This document shows positions 35,636 through 47,200 of a stretch of DNA of 64,000 nt, one piece after another (position 1 is the first letter of the stretch; each line of letters starts with the position of its first letter). The DNA lies in contig QANT01000014.1 of NCBI GenBank assembly GCA_003254885.1, positions 1 to 64,000 of the forward strand, in the 5' to 3' direction. Both the position numbers and the translations under genes were made by a program. The notes beneath the pieces were generated by a model. It did no database searches and was not told the DNA's origin. It saw nothing but the letters and a program-made list of their open reading frames with translations. Source of the stretch: Purshia tridentata. Taxonomy: Eukaryota > Streptophyta > Magnoliopsida > Rosales > Rosaceae.

Positions 35636-35970
35636 TGGGCTCCAATTCCGCATCGATGTTATGGAATTCAATTTTTGTCTATGATAATGAGGTTGCAATT
35701 CAATGTTGTTATTTTTAAATCAGTTTCAGTTTCAAAATTATACAGTTTCAGAACTGAAACTACATCAGAACTAAAACTGTAGTTTCAGTTTCAAAATCAT
35801 AAAGTTTCAGTTCTGAAACTGTAGTTTCAATTCACTGAAACTTTGTTTGTTTGTTTTTTTTCCATTTTTGACCTCCAATTCCACATCTATCTTGTGGAAT
35901 TCAATTTTGTCTACGATAATGAGGTTGCAATTAAATGTTGTTTTTTTTTTATATCAGTTTCAGTTTCAAA
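35636..35970 (+). repeat. Direct repeat with AGTTTCAG palindromes
   Basis: A 100 bp block (CTCCAATTCC(A/G)CATC ... CAGTTTCAGTTTCAAAAT) occurs at about 35640 and 35875. Between the copies are two perfect 18 bp palindromes, AGTTTCAGAACTGAAACT (35744-35761) and AGTTTCAGTTCTGAAACT (35803-35820). Confidence 0.7.
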
Positions 35971-36441
35971 ATGTTCTAAAACTATAATTAAATTTTAGAT
36001 TTATTCTTGAATTATTAATTTCAGCTTTAGTTTCACTTTTCATACTTGGATAATTAATTTTAGCATCCATCGATTGGGTTGTTTTAGTTAAATTTTTTCC
36101 TTGTCAGTACTTTCTCCTTTTTTATCTTTTTCTTGATGGCTAGATGGTAAATTATCTAAAAGGTGTCCGCAAATTATTTTTTAGGTGAGTGATTGTTACA
36201 TTTAGCTCATTAGTTGCTTTTGATTAATACTTTCAATCGTTATTACCTTATTATTAAATCACCCTTTGCCCAATTCGGATTTTCTTAAAATTATAGGGAA
36301 TTCTTGGTGGTTTAATTGCAATTGTGAGCAATTCTCACCCTTAGGATTAATTAATTGATGTTCAACCATTTCTGTAAATGGTGCCGTTTTCTAGTGTTTT
36401 GCGCCTTTAAGTTCTCTCAAAAAAACTTGATCCATCACCAT

Positions 36442-37521
36442 TAGGGCTGAGTCGGTTTGACCAAAAAACTGAAAACCGTTTTGAAACTGGTGTTACTGAT
36501 ATCGAGATAACCAAAACCGTGTAAAATCAGAACCGAGACAATAATAACTGGACGGAACTGAGATGTCAGTTTCAGTCTCGATTTTCATAACTCAAAACTG
36601 TTAGTTTACTGAATCAAACCGAATATATAAAAATTAATCTTTAGATTTATATATTTATACACATTTAGCATTTTAGATAGTAAAATAATTTTATATATCA
36701 ATTAAATCATATATTAGACATTAAATTATATTTTATAACTATTTCAATTGAACCATATATTAATTATATAAAAAAGTTGAATGATAAACTATTTCAATTG
36801 TTCCTTAACAGTAATACTTGCTTACTCTCTCTTTCACACTCACGTGCCTCACTTCAATTTTTTTCTTCTTTCCCTGCCACTCACCCTCTCTCTTCAATTT
36901 AATTTCCTTTATTTTTCCCTGCCAACTGCCACTCACCCTCTCTCTCTTTTATATATATATATATATATATTTTTTTTTTTACCTGACAGGCTCTCTTCCT
37001 TTCATCTTTCATATCCTTGCAGTCACTCTCTCTCCTTCTCTCTCGCAACTCCCACGCAAGCAACCCCTGCCACCACCGGATGTCACTTCGCCGACTGATC
37101 TAAGGCCACTAGCCGACTCCCCAAAACGGCGACAACACAACCCAGCCACACCAAGTCCGGTCTACCACCCCACAAGGCAAAATTGAAGCTTCAAGCCGCA
37201 CCCTTCTCGCCAGATTTCTTCAAATTCCAGCCAAGTCGAACCTCCGATCATCAAATTTCTTAGTGGGTTTTCTTCCTCTTATCTCAAGCTTCAATCCCCC
37301 ATAATTTTACATGTTTTAGTTGAGTAATTTGGAAGTTGAAATTTTTGAGAATTTTTGCCAATCTCTAGGTTGAAGGTCTAGTCCGAGCCAAGCTGACCGA
37401 GTTTTTCGATTTACCAGACTTCTAGTCTCGGTATCGGTCGTGGGGAAGGCTGACCGTAGTGTCTCAGTTCGGTACTCGGTTTGGCGATTTCGGCTCGGCT
37501 CGGATCAATTACCCAGCCCTA
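36442..37521. mobile_element. hAT-type non-autonomous element, 1080 bp, with GC-rich cargo
   Basis: Ends TAGGGCTGAGTCGG and, on the other strand, TAGGGCTGGGTAATTG. Exact 8 bp target duplications ATCACCAT flank it (36434-36441 and 37522-37529). Near both ends are CGGTTT/AACCG-rich stretches. The middle (about 36800-37320) is C-rich, with a (TA)n run at about 36950-36972 and a stretch ending in a TTTCTTAGTGGGTTTTCTTCC block. It resembles the leader/GC-rich part of the neighbouring LTR-like repeats and may be captured sequence. Confidence 0.8.
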
Positions 37522-37572
37522 ATCACCATAACTCTACAAGGTATTCCTTCTTGGAAATTGATTAGTGTTTTG

Positions 37573-39750
37573 TAACGACCTGTACTTTTCTAAATAAATT
37601 TTTAGATGGGGCCAAGGTTGACTTTGGGTTCTAGTAAGATTTTAATTTTGACCGTGGGTCCGTTAGAAAGGTTTCGAGCTTACGGGTTCGTTGACATGTG
37701 GCATGTCCCGTTTGGAAGTACGGTTTGGAAGTTTAAACGTGACAAGAGTCCAAAAGTAGACTTTTTAAATTACTTGGTTTTTGGAGTAGACTTTGACATG
37801 GTTGCATAGAGCTCAACTCCACGAGTTCGTAGACACGTAGCTTGCATCGTTTGGAGCTACAGTTTGAGAAATACCAAGGTTTAAAGTGAGGGGCAAACTT
37901 GTAATTTTGGTGAAGTGGCTTTTAATTTCCAGAAAATTCTGAAAATTTCTCGCTCTCCCTTATTTCTCCCTCTCACGCGCAGACACCCCCCAAACCCGCG
38001 CACCTTCTTCTTCTTCTCCTCTCCCCTGCGCGCGACACCCAGCCCATTGCCGGCCGACCAGCCTCCACCGGCGACTCCCCTGCCGCCGACCAGCCTTCCC
38101 AGCTACTCCTCCAGCCAGCCCAGCCCCTGAATGTGATGAAATCAGCTTGGAAGCTGCCATTGTTGCCGGTCCTCTCCTCAAATTCCGGCCAGATTTCCGG
38201 CGCTACTTCCCTCCATTTTGGGTGAGTTTTCTTCCCTCACTCTAGGCTCTATATGTACTCTAATTTGGTTGTTTAATTTTGACTAATTGAGAATGAAGGA
38301 AATTGGGGGTTTGAGACCCATTTCGGATTTGGCCTTGGTTGAATGAAATTGTGAGTTTGTTTGTGTAATTGAGGGGTAAGACATGAATTTCGGGTGAATT
38401 GGGACTTGATTGGTGGATTGATTTTGGGGTTATGCCATTTTGGGTTTAGCTTGGGTTTTGGAATTTAATACAAATTGTGAGGTGTTTTGGGCAATTTCCT
38501 TATTTAGAAACCTCTAGTCGAAGATTGGAATGAGAAATTTGGGAAATTTCGAGGAAATAGAAAGTTAGATATTTGGGGCTTATGTCCAAGGACGGAGCCA
38601 AGGAGGGACCTGTGGGGGCACGTGTCCCCTCTCATATTTTTTTAATTAAAAAATTAAGTATTGATTTATGGCATTTTACATAAGTGCCCCCAAACAATTA
38701 AAATATTTCATCAGTTTTCAATCTCAATTTCATGTATTTTCTACCCATAGAATTCTTATGTGTTCTTTTTTATCAATGTATAGTCTTATTTTTTTTAATT
38801 TTGTGAATGTTAATTACTATTTTATAGTTCATATAAAATTTCTTTGACATTTAATTGATGTGAGTATTTTTACATTTGTAAAGTTAAAATAGTACTATTA
38901 ATATTTAAACTCTTTTATTTGTAAAAATTTGATAGTATTTATAAAAAATTTGAGTGTTGCCACTTTAAATAAGTATTGATTAGAAGAATGAAAGATTTGT
39001 TTGTATTTAAAATTTTTTGATGTTATGTGTGATTGTTTGTTTGATGGAAAACAAAAATCTACAAATGAAGAAAAAATGCCCCCATAGGTACATTTTTCTA
39101 GCTCCGTCCCTGCTTATGTCCATTTTGGGATTATTAGAAATCTAAGATATTCTTGGTGGTTTAATTGCATTTGTGAGTGATTTTCACCCTTAGGAACCAT
39201 TAATTGATGTTTAGAATAGTTAATTGAAGAAATTGGAGAAATGGTGATTTTGAGTTGAAATTGTCACTTTGATTGGGGTTGAGAATGGAGAGAAAACTTT
39301 CAACTGCTAATCCTTGGTTTTTAAAGTGAAATTTAGAAGCTAATTAAGTGAGCTTTAACTTTGGATTAATTGGAAGTGTTTTGGGTCAACAAAGCCTCAC
39401 TTTAATTGATTTTGGGAACTTTTGGATGCCAAAACAATTCTTGGACGAACCTCGGTTGTGGTTGGTGGTGAATAGGATTTAATCGAGTATATTTGACTAG
39501 TAATAAGGTTGGTGTTGTTGGATTTCGAGACGGAAATGATTTAAAATAGAATTGGGTATATGGGCTTTAAGAGAAATTAGAGATTTTAACCGTAAGAAGT
39601 TTAAAGAGTTGGGGCTCAGTTACGTACATTTGAATTATCATTGAGTCGAGCCTAATTTCGAATTTTATTCCTCAAATTGTAGGCGACAATCCTGAAGCTC
39701 AAGGCGATTCGACGGAGGATCGAAGCTAGATACCTCACTGTGAGTGGACA
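37573..39750 (+). mobile_element. Long LTR-like repeat, copy C, fossil, with nested hAT element
   Basis: Starts TGTAACGACCTGTAC and follows copy A through the leader (TTGACTTTGGGTTCTAGTAAG), the CTCCACGAGTTCGTAGACACG block, a GC-rich stretch and a long AT-rich tail ending near GTGAGTGGACACTTC. The distal imperfect repeats and end block seen in copies A and B are absent. A 526 bp hAT element is inserted at 38587. No coding genes; old. Its tail leads directly into the TFIIE beta gene copy. Confidence 0.65.
38587..39112. mobile_element. Non-autonomous hAT element, 526 bp, nested in copy C
   Basis: Ends CAAGGACGGAGCC and, inverted, CAGGGACGGAGCTAG. Exact 8 bp target duplications CTTATGTC lie at 38579-38586 and 39113-39120. 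The interior is AT-rich and non-coding. Removing it restores continuity of the surrounding LTR-like repeat (GGGGCTTATGTCCATTTTGG). Confidence 0.9.
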
Positions 39751-40554
39751 CTTCTTTTATAAATTGTTTTGTTCACTTTATGATTAATTTGTCTTCTAGC
39801 TACATATTGTTTGACACATATAGTTGAATTCTTAGTACTCATGGTTAATTGCTTTTCAGATGGCATTGCAAGAAAGATTAGATAGATTCAAGAAGCAACA
39901 AGAGAAGTGCCAGTCAACCCTTACGAGCATTGGCTCTAGTAGGGCTGTGGCAACTCCGAAAGCCAATCATGCAGCGCCTACTGCTCCTGCCAGGCCTCCT
40001 GCACCGACTGTTAAATTTTCGAATGATACAAAGAGACTCCAACATATTAATAGCATACGTAAAGTCCCTGTTGGAGCTCAAATCAAGCGTGTTATAGACT
40101 TGCTGTTGGAGGTTCCAATTTCTCTTTCTTTGCTTGATTCAATTGTTTTATCTACAACTGTCCTAATCAGTTGCAATAATTCATATATGTGTGCACTTTA
40201 AAGCTGAAAAGACATGACTTTGTGCTTTCCATGTTAGATTATCCTACTAGCTCATATCCAGGGCCAGATATTTAGAGTAGCAAGAAGTATGCTAACTTTT
40301 TGAGGATCAGTTGAAACATATTAATCATTTTATGACTATGGATATCTATGCTAATTGCAGAAAAGACAGGCCTTTACGCCAGAGCAAATTAATGAAGCAT
40401 GTTATGTTGATGCCAAAGCCAATAAAGCTGTCTTTGACAGTCTGAGGAACAACCCAAAAGTTTACTATGATGGGAAGCGCTTCTCTTACAAGGTAACTTT
40501 GAGTTGTGTTTGGGGATAAATCACCAAGCATTTACTTATAAAAAAAACACACAT

Positions 40555-41662
40555 GATGACACGTGAACAATCGAGGGTTCGGACGCTCAACCTCTTCAAC
40601 TTGGACTCACCTCGGATTGAGGCTCTAATCACTCAACCATTTTGGTTCGGCTCGGACTTGGCTCAATCGAGGGTCCGGACACTCAACCTCTTCAACTTGG
40701 ACTCACCTCGGATTGAGGCTCTGATCACTCAACCATTTTGGTTCAGCTCGGACTTAGCTCAATCAAGGGTCCGAACACTCAACCTCTTCAACTTGGACTC
40801 ACCTCGGTTAAGGCTCCGATCACTCAACCATTTTGGTTCGGCTCGGACTCGGCTCAATCGAGGGTTCGGACACTCAACCTCTTCAACTTGGACTCACCTC
40901 GGTTAAGGCTCCGATCACTCAACTATTTTGGTTCGGCTCGGACTCGGCTCAATCGAGGGTCCGGACACTCAACCTCTTCAACTTGGACTCACCTCGGATT
41001 GAGGCTCTGACTACTCAACCATTTTGGTTAGGTTCGGACTCGGCTCAATCGAGGGTTCGAACGCTCAACCTCTTCAACTTGGACTCACCTCGGTTGAGGC
41101 TCCGATCACTTAGCCATTTTGATTCGGCTCGGACTGAGGCTCCGCTGCCTCATCGCGAGTCTATCCACTTCTCTGTTCGGACTGAGAAACCATGACCTGT
41201 TCAGCTCGAACTGAGGCTCCGCTGCCTCATGGTGAGTCTATCCACTTCTCCGTTCGGACTAAGAAACCATGACCTGTTCGGCTCGAACTAAGGCTCTGCC
41301 GCCTCATCGCGAGTCTTTTTACTTCTTGGTTCGGACTCGGAACCATGACTTGTTCGGCCCGGACTGACACTCCACCGCTTGAACAGAAGGTTCTGAAAAT
41401 ATCTTCGTCCGCATTCAATGCATTCACACCCTGACACCCTAAGTGTGCTGTGATACACTCAATATAGCTGTTCCACACTCATCCACCAAACCCAAAGGTA
41501 AATATCCTACCACCATTTCTCCTTGCCTATAAATACAAGCATAGAAAGAAGGAAAAGGGGGGATAGAACTTAGCCAAAAACTTGCCCAAGCTCTGGAGAA
41601 ATAAACCCAGAGAACTTACCTCTTTTCCTCCATCTTCCTCCAAAGTTCTTGTTGTGTTCCTC
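40555..41662 (+). mobile_element. LTR-like insertion with tandem array inside TFIIE beta copy, fossil
   Basis: Sequence foreign to the gene lies between the exon 2 donor region and the resumed exon 3. It starts with six 95-96 bp tandem units and three shorter ones, then has a TATAAATACAAGC box near 41528 and a polyA-like leader, features of a retroelement LTR (possibly solo). No coding domain. Boundaries are approximate, since gene sequence appears to have been lost at the right edge. Confidence 0.5.
40571..41145 (+). repeat. Tandem array, six units of 95-96 bp
   Basis: Units start at about 40571, 40667, 40763, 40858, 40953 and 41049, each TCGAGGGT(C/T)CG then CTCAACCTCTTCAACTTGG and a TTGGTTCGGCTCGGAC segment. 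They are followed at 41130-41370 by about three units of 75-80 bp sharing GGCTCCGCTGCCTCAT and ACCATGACCTGTTCGG. Confidence 0.92.
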
Positions 41663-42106
41663 ATTTGGCTGCTTTCAAACTTTGATTCACAAGTGGACAT
41701 AGCATATCCAAATGACCCGAGGTTGCCAGCAATGAAGGTGGATGATGACCTTAAACTACTCTTTAGAGGGATTGAATTGCCCTGTGATATGATCGACATT
41801 AAGAGAGATCTCCAGAAGAATGGGATCAAGCCGGCCACAAACACCGCGAAGAGGCAGGCCATAGAGCAGGGTCTAGGCATTTCTTCCAAGCCCAAGCCCA
41901 AGCCCAAGAAGAAGAAGCATGAGATCAGCAAGAGGACCAATGGGATCAAGCCGGCCACAGACACCGCGAAGAGGCGGGCCATAGATCAGGGTCTAGGCAT
42001 TTCTTCCAAGGCCAAGCCCAAGAAGAAGAAGCATGAGATCAGCAAGAGGATCAAGCTAACCAACGCCCATCTTCCAGAGCTTTTCAAGAAGCTAAATGGA
42101 TCCTGA

Positions 42107-43443
42107 TTTCAAAGCTAGTGAAGCAGTCATTGGAATGACAGTGCATTGATGGTCATGGGGCTGACATATAACATGTATTTCTACAAGTTGCATGGATTAT
42201 TATGTTTAGATCATCACATTACAATACCGTCATTGCTGTTTTCTTTGTCTGTTTGAATATGATTTTCTCAGAAGAAAGTCATTTTGGTAGGACAGGACCT
42301 TCTAATATAAGATTGCCTTCCCAATCCTGAAGTTGCTGTGAAAGTTATCTGAGATGTTATGGCTGTATCCACAATGCAGAGGATATATTGGATGATAGCC
42401 CAAAGGGCCAAAAGAACGAATCTAACTTGTGCACGAAGTTTATAATAGTTTTCTATGGTCTGTTTATAATTGCTGGTTGGGGTTACCAACCAGAGCTAGT
42501 TTGCCCCTTTTATGTAGATGGCATTTAATAATAGGCGATGAACACCTTTGTGGTCAATTGATATGTGATATGATCCAGCAGATCCTATATAGATCTCTCT
42601 ATATAGGGCATCATAAAGCAACATAAGAAAGCACACAATGGCTGGTATTTATTATAACCATAGAATGCCTTGTTCAACTAAACAAGCAACAAAGCAACGA
42701 ACATTGCACAAACATTGTGACTTTAAACTAACATACAAGGGGAAGCAGCAGCACTAGTACTAGGAGATCCTCTGCTTTATTTATCAATTCACTTATTCAT
42801 AGAGGCACATCACTGTAGAATGAAATTAAAGTGGTGGTATGATGATGGGGGGTGAAATGTGGGATTCAAGGTCCCAAAGCTCGAAAACTCCATTGACAAG
42901 TCATAGTAACCACCCCTGAGTGCTAGGTTTCTGTTGGAGAGCCCCCTTTGAACATAAGGATAAGTTTGTAGGTTTACCGATGACAAATTCACTGCTTCCT
43001 GCATAAAATTATTGTTCAAGAATATGTAATGGAGTGAGATTTATTTCAATCCTGAAGAGTGAACCATTGGATTGGAAATTAATTAATTTAGCTCATCTTT
43101 GGACAAGCCTCACATTGCCCATTGATATCATTGCCACCTTGTCCCTCTGCTATAACGTTGGCCTTGGCAGGTAAACCAATTTTAACCCATTCATCTATGA
43201 AGTCACTGCAAGTTTCAATCAAATGAAGGCAAAATTATAGTTCTAATGTTACTTCAAAAATTCTCTACATAGTTGATTAAGGTTAGGGCTGGCCCCCCTG
43301 GCCAAAAAAAAAGGTTTGGGCTGGCCCAGACCCGTGGCAAACAAGGAACAGGTCTTGGGCCACACATTGAGAAATATCTCATATGTTAAAAAAATATAAT
43401 CAAATGTACTCTCACTTGAATTAAAACTATATAAATTAAACAA
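42107..43443. other. Mostly intergenic; possible minus-strand exons
   Basis: Contains the 3' flank of the TFIIE beta copy. On the minus strand two exon-like frames follow good acceptors. About 43208-43090 (after TTGCAG) encodes DFIDEWVKIGLPAKANVIAE and then QCEACPKMS and a stop. About 43007-42815 (after TTTTATGCAG) encodes [20 protein letters not shown] and on to [16 protein letters not shown] recognise neither protein, and they may be decayed or chance frames. Confidence 0.3.
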
Positions 43444-43858
43444 GGCATATTATTGTATTTGCCCTCTGGAACATACTATTTTTATCCATTTTGCCCTCTA
43501 AAAGTTAAATCCTCTCATTTAACCTCCTTGAACTTTACAATCTTATCTATACCCTTAACTCCATCTATTATCTAGAGTTTTAGAGCTTTTTTTTGAGTCA
43601 TTTTTATATGGTTGTAAAAAGGAGATTAATCGCTTCAAATTGAGTATAATATTGCTAATTTTGGTAGAGGTTTGATGAGTTAAAAGTTGGGTCAAAATTG
43701 AGATAAAAACTGGACAAATGGAAGTTGAATTTAGGAGGGCAAGGTGAGAAGATTTACCCTTCTGATCCAAAATTCGGCAGGCAAAGTTGGAGGATTTAAC
43801 TTTTAGGGGGCAAAATAAAAAAAGAATATGTTCTAAGGGGCAAATTTAATAATAAGCC
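43444..43858. mobile_element. Mutator-type MITE, 415 bp
   Basis: Inverted ends of about 65 bp: GGC(A/T)TATTATT(G/A), then TTTGCCC and GCCC(T/C)CTAAAAGTTAAATCC. The flanking 9 bp ATTAAACAA (43435-43443) and ATAAAACAA (43859-43867) match at 8 of 9 positions, the duplication length of Mutator elements. No coding content. Confidence 0.8.
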
Positions 43859-43933
43859 ATAAAACAAAGCACCCACTTCCACCACAACACAAGAGGGTTT
43901 TTGTTTAAGTACCACACAATTTATATTTATTAT

Positions 43934-44236
43934 AGGGAAATTTTACACATACCCATCAATCTTCTTTCCATACCCAACACATATTTCAAATTTGAATGGA
44001 AAAATTCACCCCTTAGCATAATTACCAATAAGGACAAATTATAACTTTTGTGAAATCAGAATTTCTTTTTATACCCAACACCCAATACCCAACACCTAAT
44101 ACCCATCTTCTTTATCATTCCTAACCTAACTATTCTCAGTCTTACTCACTCTCACACTCTCACTCACACCCCCTTTCACACTCATACTATCAAACATCAA
44201 ACTAAGCCCTAACAACAAAACAAGGGTTTTCAGGCA
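43934..44236 (+). repeat. Left terminal region of MULE-2
   Basis: Starts AGGGAAATTTTACACATACC. It has repeated ATACCCAACACC words and a CTCTCACTCACACC stretch, and ends at the transposase start codon. The same sequence, inverted, forms the right end of the deleted relative at 27420-27695. Confidence 0.8.
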
Positions 44237-44237
44237 A

Positions 44238-47200
44238 ATGACTGGCGAAATAGTACCCTATGAGCCTCCAAATGAGGTATGAGTGCATTTTGTGTAAATT
44301 TTTCAGCATTTTAGCCGGTTTGAGATTTTTGGTTCACGAGGTGTTCGGCGAACCAGAACCGAACCCGTGAACATATTTTGGTTGGTCTCAGCCGAGTATA
44401 TCATGTCTATTCGGTTGACACCAACCGAGTACTTATTTCATTATTTATTATTTACAAGGTGATCGGCTAGAGACAACCAAATACATTAGCATTGTCCGGT
44501 TACATGTAGCCGGATATTTTACATATATACGGTTACCATTAACCGAACAAAGCTATTTGTAAAACATTAGGCCGGCTACCTGTAACCGAAATAATTAAGT
44601 ATATTCGGTTACTATCAACCGAAACCTTTCCTTCTATCCGATCCACTGTAACCGAATACTGGGACAACTTAGAAATTTTTTTTTTCTTTGTTTAGGAGGA
44701 GGAAGATGAAGAAGAAGTAGAGGGTGAGCAAGCAGACGGTGATGAAGCAGAAGGTGACGCTTCTACTCGAGGTAGCTCGATTGGAAATGGACATGCCGAT
44801 CACACTATTGAATTCACCACCAATAAGGTATTTATTGAAACCAACTTAAGAGACTAGACCATTTTGAATAAAATGGTCTCTAAGTACTTTTGATTCACTG
44901 TGCAGATATTTTCAAGTAAATCTGAAATGATTAGTTGGGTCCGTGGAGAAGGTTTGAGGAACAACACAGTATTAATAATTAGGAGGTCCGATTCAGGAGG
45001 AGTTGGAAAGAGAATAAAAAGACCTCGAGTGGTTTTTGGGTGTGAGAGGCACGGTACACACAAGCCAAGCAAGGCTATAACCACAACGGATCAGGCATCT
45101 GAAGTTGAGAGCAGGAAGGACAAGCGTGTCAGGTTGGATTTTTCCAAGAAATGTGGATGTCCTTTCATTTTGAGAGGCGTGAACATTGGAGATGGAGATG
45201 GAGATGAATGGAAGCTGGAGGTGGTATGTGGAAGCCATAATCATGCCGCTATGAAGTTTCATGAAGGACATTCTTTTGCAGGGCGTTTATCCAAAGAAGA
45301 AACTGAGTTAATGATGGACATGTCAAAGAATTTGATTCGACCAAAAAATATTTTGACAAGTATCAAAGATCGAAATGTCGAGAATACATCAACAATCAAG
45401 ACAATCTACAATGCCAGACACTGATATAGAACAAAAGACAAGGCTGGGAGAACACAAATGCAACAGTTGCTTCATAGGTTATCCGAGCACAAGTATGTTG
45501 AGTTTCACAGGTGTTATGGTCCTGATGATACAGTGAGTGACATTTTTTGGACTCATCCAATTAATGTTCAGATGGTACGTTCCTTTCCCCATGTACTTAT
45601 CATGGATTGCACATACAAGACTAATAGGTACCGATATCCGCTTTTGGAGATTGTTGGGGTGACATCCATTGAAATGACATTCTCAGTGGCATTTGTTTAT
45701 TTGAATAGTGAGAAAGAAGATAATTACACATGGGCTTTAAGTAGATTGAGGGATTTGTTAAATGATGATTGTCTTCCCGGTGTCATTGTCACGGATCGAG
45801 AATTAGCACTTAAGAATGCCATTTCTACGGTATTTCCGAGTGCTCGCCATTTGTTGTGTAGATGGCATATTAGTAAAGCAGTACTAGCGAATTGCAAAAG
45901 GTACTTTGGGACAAAGGGTGAATGGGAAAAATTTAATAATGCATGGCACAATGTGGTCAATTCAAGTACGGAAGAGGAGTACTTAAGTTCAGTACATGAC
46001 ATTGCATCCAAGTACCGAGATGATCCTGAGGCAATTAAGTATTTGAATGATGTTTGGCTCAATGATCATAAAGAAATGTTTGTGGCTGCATGGACAGACA
46101 CTTGTTTGCATTTTGGTACCACAACCTCCAACAGGTAAATTTTGTTTGTTTTAACCTCTTTCTAAGTTTTTGTCCTTTAATATATTAACATTTAACCAAT
46201 GAATTTTATCTCCTATATTGAAATGTAGGGTGGAAAGTGCGCATGCAAGGCTGAAGCGACAACTTGGGTCTAGTCAATTGAGCTTTGACATATCGTGGGC
46301 CCATATTCATTCCCTAATCATGTTGCAAGACACAGAAATAAGGGTATCCTTTGAGAAGAGTCGATGTTTTATTCAAAGTGATTTCAGGCATCCTGACTTG
46401 AGAGAATTAGTGGGCGTTGTCTCCATTGCAGCTTTGAATAAGATTGTCATTGAAATGAGGAGGGCCAAATCAGTGGAGAGAGATGTGTTACCTTGTTCAT
46501 GCACTATTCGACGCACACACGGGTTGCCATGCAAACATGAGATTGTGGATTATAGACGTCTAAACCAGGCCATACCATTAGGATCGATCCATTTATTTTG
46601 GACCAAGTTAGATTATGACTATGTGCCAAAAAAGAGTAACCGCCCGACCCCACCATTTAAGGCACATATGGAAGAATGGCAAAACTGGTACGAACAACAA
46701 GATGATGAGATGAAGAGGGTCCTAATGGTGAAATTAGAAGAGCTTAAAAATCCTAGTTCGTTTATGCTTACTGAGCAGATTGAAAAGTTGAAAACAAAAG
46801 GGCGTCTACGGAAAATTGACACGTCTACTCGTCGCATGCCTTCCCATTATGAATATATACTTGCAGCGTCTCAAGGGGATAGTCATTCACCAATAACCAC
46901 ACAAACTGATGCAACCACATTGCCAAAGGCAAAACCAAAGAAGAGGCCACTAAAAAAGAAGGTATAAATCTCGTCCTTCTACTTGCTTATCTTTTTCCAT
47001 AATGTTTAATGAGATTTTTGTTGACAGACTTATAAGTCATGCTCCGACTCACCATCCATGCCTGCCGTCCCAAGCCAAATGTTCATTAGTGAATTTCCTG
47101 AGTCCTTTAGACCATACATTGACCATGTCATTGATGTTGACTCAGATGGCCATTGTGGGTATAGAGCAGTGGCCCATGCCTTGGGTTTTGGAACTGATGC

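Larger units (their letters stand above)
39860..42106 (+). pseudogene. Transcription initiation factor TFIIE subunit beta, interrupted copy
   Basis: TFIIE beta helps recruit TFIIH to RNA polymerase II promoters. Exon 1 (39860-40111, after acceptor TTTTCAG) gives MALQERLDRFKKQQEKCQST and NDTKRLQHINSIRKVPVGAQ. Exon 2 (40361-40492) gives AFTPEQINEACYVDAKANKA...NPKVYYDGKRFSYK, the first winged-helix part. Exon 3 (41663-42106) gives IWLLSNFDSQVDIAYPNDPR, VDDDLKLLFRGIELP and the basic tail. About 48 residues expected between FSYK and IWLLSNF (the second winged helix) are missing, replaced by an LTR-like insertion with a 96 bp tandem array. The basic C-terminal block is duplicated in frame (41819-41938 and 41939-42052). 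All remaining exons are open, so the disruption is young or the locus is an extra copy. Likely non-functional as TFIIE. Confidence 0.85.

Noticed and set aside
36781-37186. Overlapping open frames rich in Ser, Leu and Pro
   Set aside because: Lies inside the hAT element over a C/T-rich simple sequence and (TA)n run; no recognisable protein.
44906-46961. Host FAR1-RELATED SEQUENCE transcription factor gene
   Set aside because: The domain order fits FRS proteins, but the gene lies between Mutator-type ends with an accessory gene and a deleted relative in the same window, so transposon transposase is the better reading.
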